From Puniceicoccales bacterium (GTDB lineage: Bacteria > Verrucomicrobiota > Verrucomicrobiia > Opitutales > UBA953), in contig JAIRPL010000072.1 in NCBI GenBank assembly GCA_031256995.1, forward strand, positions 1 to 32,897: DNA of 32,897 nucleotides, written 5' to 3'. The notes below the pieces were generated by a model. The model did not search any database and was not told the origin of the DNA. It saw only the letters and a list, made by a program, of their open reading frames with translations. A program made the position numbers and the translations under genes. Positions 32,337 through 32,897 of this stretch are shown here, in pieces; position 1 is the first letter of the stretch; each line of letters begins with the position of its first letter.

Positions 32337-32897
32337 ATGCTCTTGTGTCGCAGGTTTTTCATGCCTTTGGGGATGTATTTATGGTTTGCCATTGTCGCGG
32401 TGGCTGCGGTGCGGGACGCTGCTGCGGGGGATGCGCGGGACACTGCTGCTGCCGCCCAAGATGCCGGGGAGACTTTCCAGAATTCAGACTCCGAACTGCA
32501 GCCCCCCCTCGCCATCGCCCCGTCTGGTTCGTGGAGGTTTGGGGCGTTGCCGAAGGCTTCGTTGGAAGGGGTGCGGCTGGGGGCGGTTTTGACGGAATCC
32601 GCGCCGGCACTTCTGGTCTCTGCCTCTACTTCTAAATCTACCTCTGCCCCTGTCTCTGCCACTGCCTCCGCCTCTAGCTCTGCCTCGGTTTCTACCACTG
32701 CTTCTGTCTCTACTTCTCCCTCTCCCTCTTCCTCTACCTCTGTTTCTCCCTCTGTTTCTGGCACTCCCTCTTCTTCTACCACTTCCTCTTCCGCAGCTCT
32801 CGCCTCTTCCGCCTCTTCTGCGGTTTTGGTTTCGGCGTTGCCTTCGGGGGCTTTTGTTTTGCCTGATGCCTTGGCTGGGGGGGCGGGGGGGGCGGCG
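32337..32897 (+). CDS. Secreted Ser/Thr/Ala-rich protein, partial (runs off right edge)
   Basis: From the ATG at 32337 the frame stays open to the last base (187 codons, no stop). I do not recognise a family. The start MLLCRRFFMPLGMYLWFAI followed by VAVAAVRDAAAGDA looks like a signal peptide. Later in-frame ATGs at 32361 and 32373 are alternatives; 32361 has an agg 7 bases upstream. After a short unique section (SWRFGALPKASLEGVRLGAV), residues about 100-165 are nearly all Ser, Thr, Ala, Pro and Val in alternating TCT-x codons (for example STSKSTSAPVSATASASSS). This is the type of low-complexity linker found in cell-surface proteins. The end turns hydrophobic/Gly-rich (GAFVLPDALAGGAGGAA). Position next to the YadA-head protein fits a surface role. 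Confidence 0.6.
   Translation, partial: MLLCRRFFMPLGMYLWFAIVAVAAVRDAAAGDARDTAAAAQDAGETFQNSDSELQPPLAIAPSGSWRFGALPKASLEGVRLGAVLTESAPALLVSASTSKSTSAPVSATASASSSASVSTTASVSTSPSPSSSTSVSPSVSGTPSSSTTSSSAALASSASSAVLVSALPSGAFVLPDALAGGAGGAA
32620..32815 (+). repeat. Low-complexity pyrimidine-rich tract
   Basis: The + strand is mostly C and T, built from imperfect tct-ncc hexamers encoding the Ser-rich linker. Such tracts are prone to slippage and expansion. The opposite strand reads as a Glu-rich frame, which I regard as a by-product. Confidence 0.75.

Noticed and set aside
32273..32782. Glu-rich open frame on the - strand opposite the Ser-rich gene
   Set aside because: The + strand frame has a signal peptide, stays open to the edge and follows the YadA-head gene. 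The Glu-rich reading is the complement of the TCT-rich tract.
1..32897. tRNA, rRNA and CRISPR arrays
   Set aside because: No T-loop-like or acceptor-stem patterns were seen in the gaps, and no regularly spaced direct repeats with unique spacers. The repeats present are in-frame coding repeats.

Overview
The window looks like chromosomal DNA from a GC-rich, Gram-negative, didermic bacterium. The best guess is Verrucomicrobiota, class Opitutae (Opitutaceae-like). That is an inference from gene content and style (ResB-CcsA fusion, mpl, a hopanoid-type squalene gene, YadA-type head repeats, a Tat-exported sugar-isomerase-like protein); no rRNA or other marker is present to prove it. Most of it is ordinary housekeeping DNA with high third-position GC, which also produces many long but spurious antisense open frames.

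Layout. Positions 1-808 hold no gene that I recognise, only a rho-independent terminator and several GC-rich inverted repeats. Positions 809-5475 (+ strand) carry a ResB-CcsA cytochrome c maturation fusion, a PhnP-like metallo-beta-lactamase hydrolase and plsY. Positions 5557-19944 (- strand, so read right to left) carry sufS, an RND/HlyD-type adaptor, fabD, pdxA, a 791-residue RG-rich protein of unknown function overlapping hemD, a small membrane protein, gmk, guaB and valS. From 20164 the + strand has a Tat-exported hydroxypyruvate-isomerase-like protein, a terminator and transaldolase.

Positions about 22300-24070 form a visibly more A+T-rich accessory scar. An apparently intact Fic gene sits between the last codons of a DNA methyltransferase, to which it is translationally coupled by a GTGA overlap, a second copy of those same last codons, and a broken Bro-N/antirepressor-like gene. 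I read this as what is left of a restriction-modification operon, probably type III. To its right, purD and mpl form a - strand pair, divergent from a + strand gene that fuses a presqualene-diphosphate synthase (HpnD-like) to a hydroxysqualene dehydroxylase (HpnE-like) in one 811-residue chain.

The right end is surface-directed: a lipoprotein with a D-lyxose-isomerase-like cupin, a 501-residue secreted protein built of YadA-type head repeats but lacking a membrane anchor, and the start of a secreted Ser/Thr/Ala-rich protein that runs off the window. Findings I rate highest are the HpnD-HpnE fusion, the Fic/methyltransferase scar with a duplicated coding-plus-ribosome-binding module, the RG-rich conserved protein coupled to hemD, and the anchorless YadA-head protein with a nested leader hairpin.
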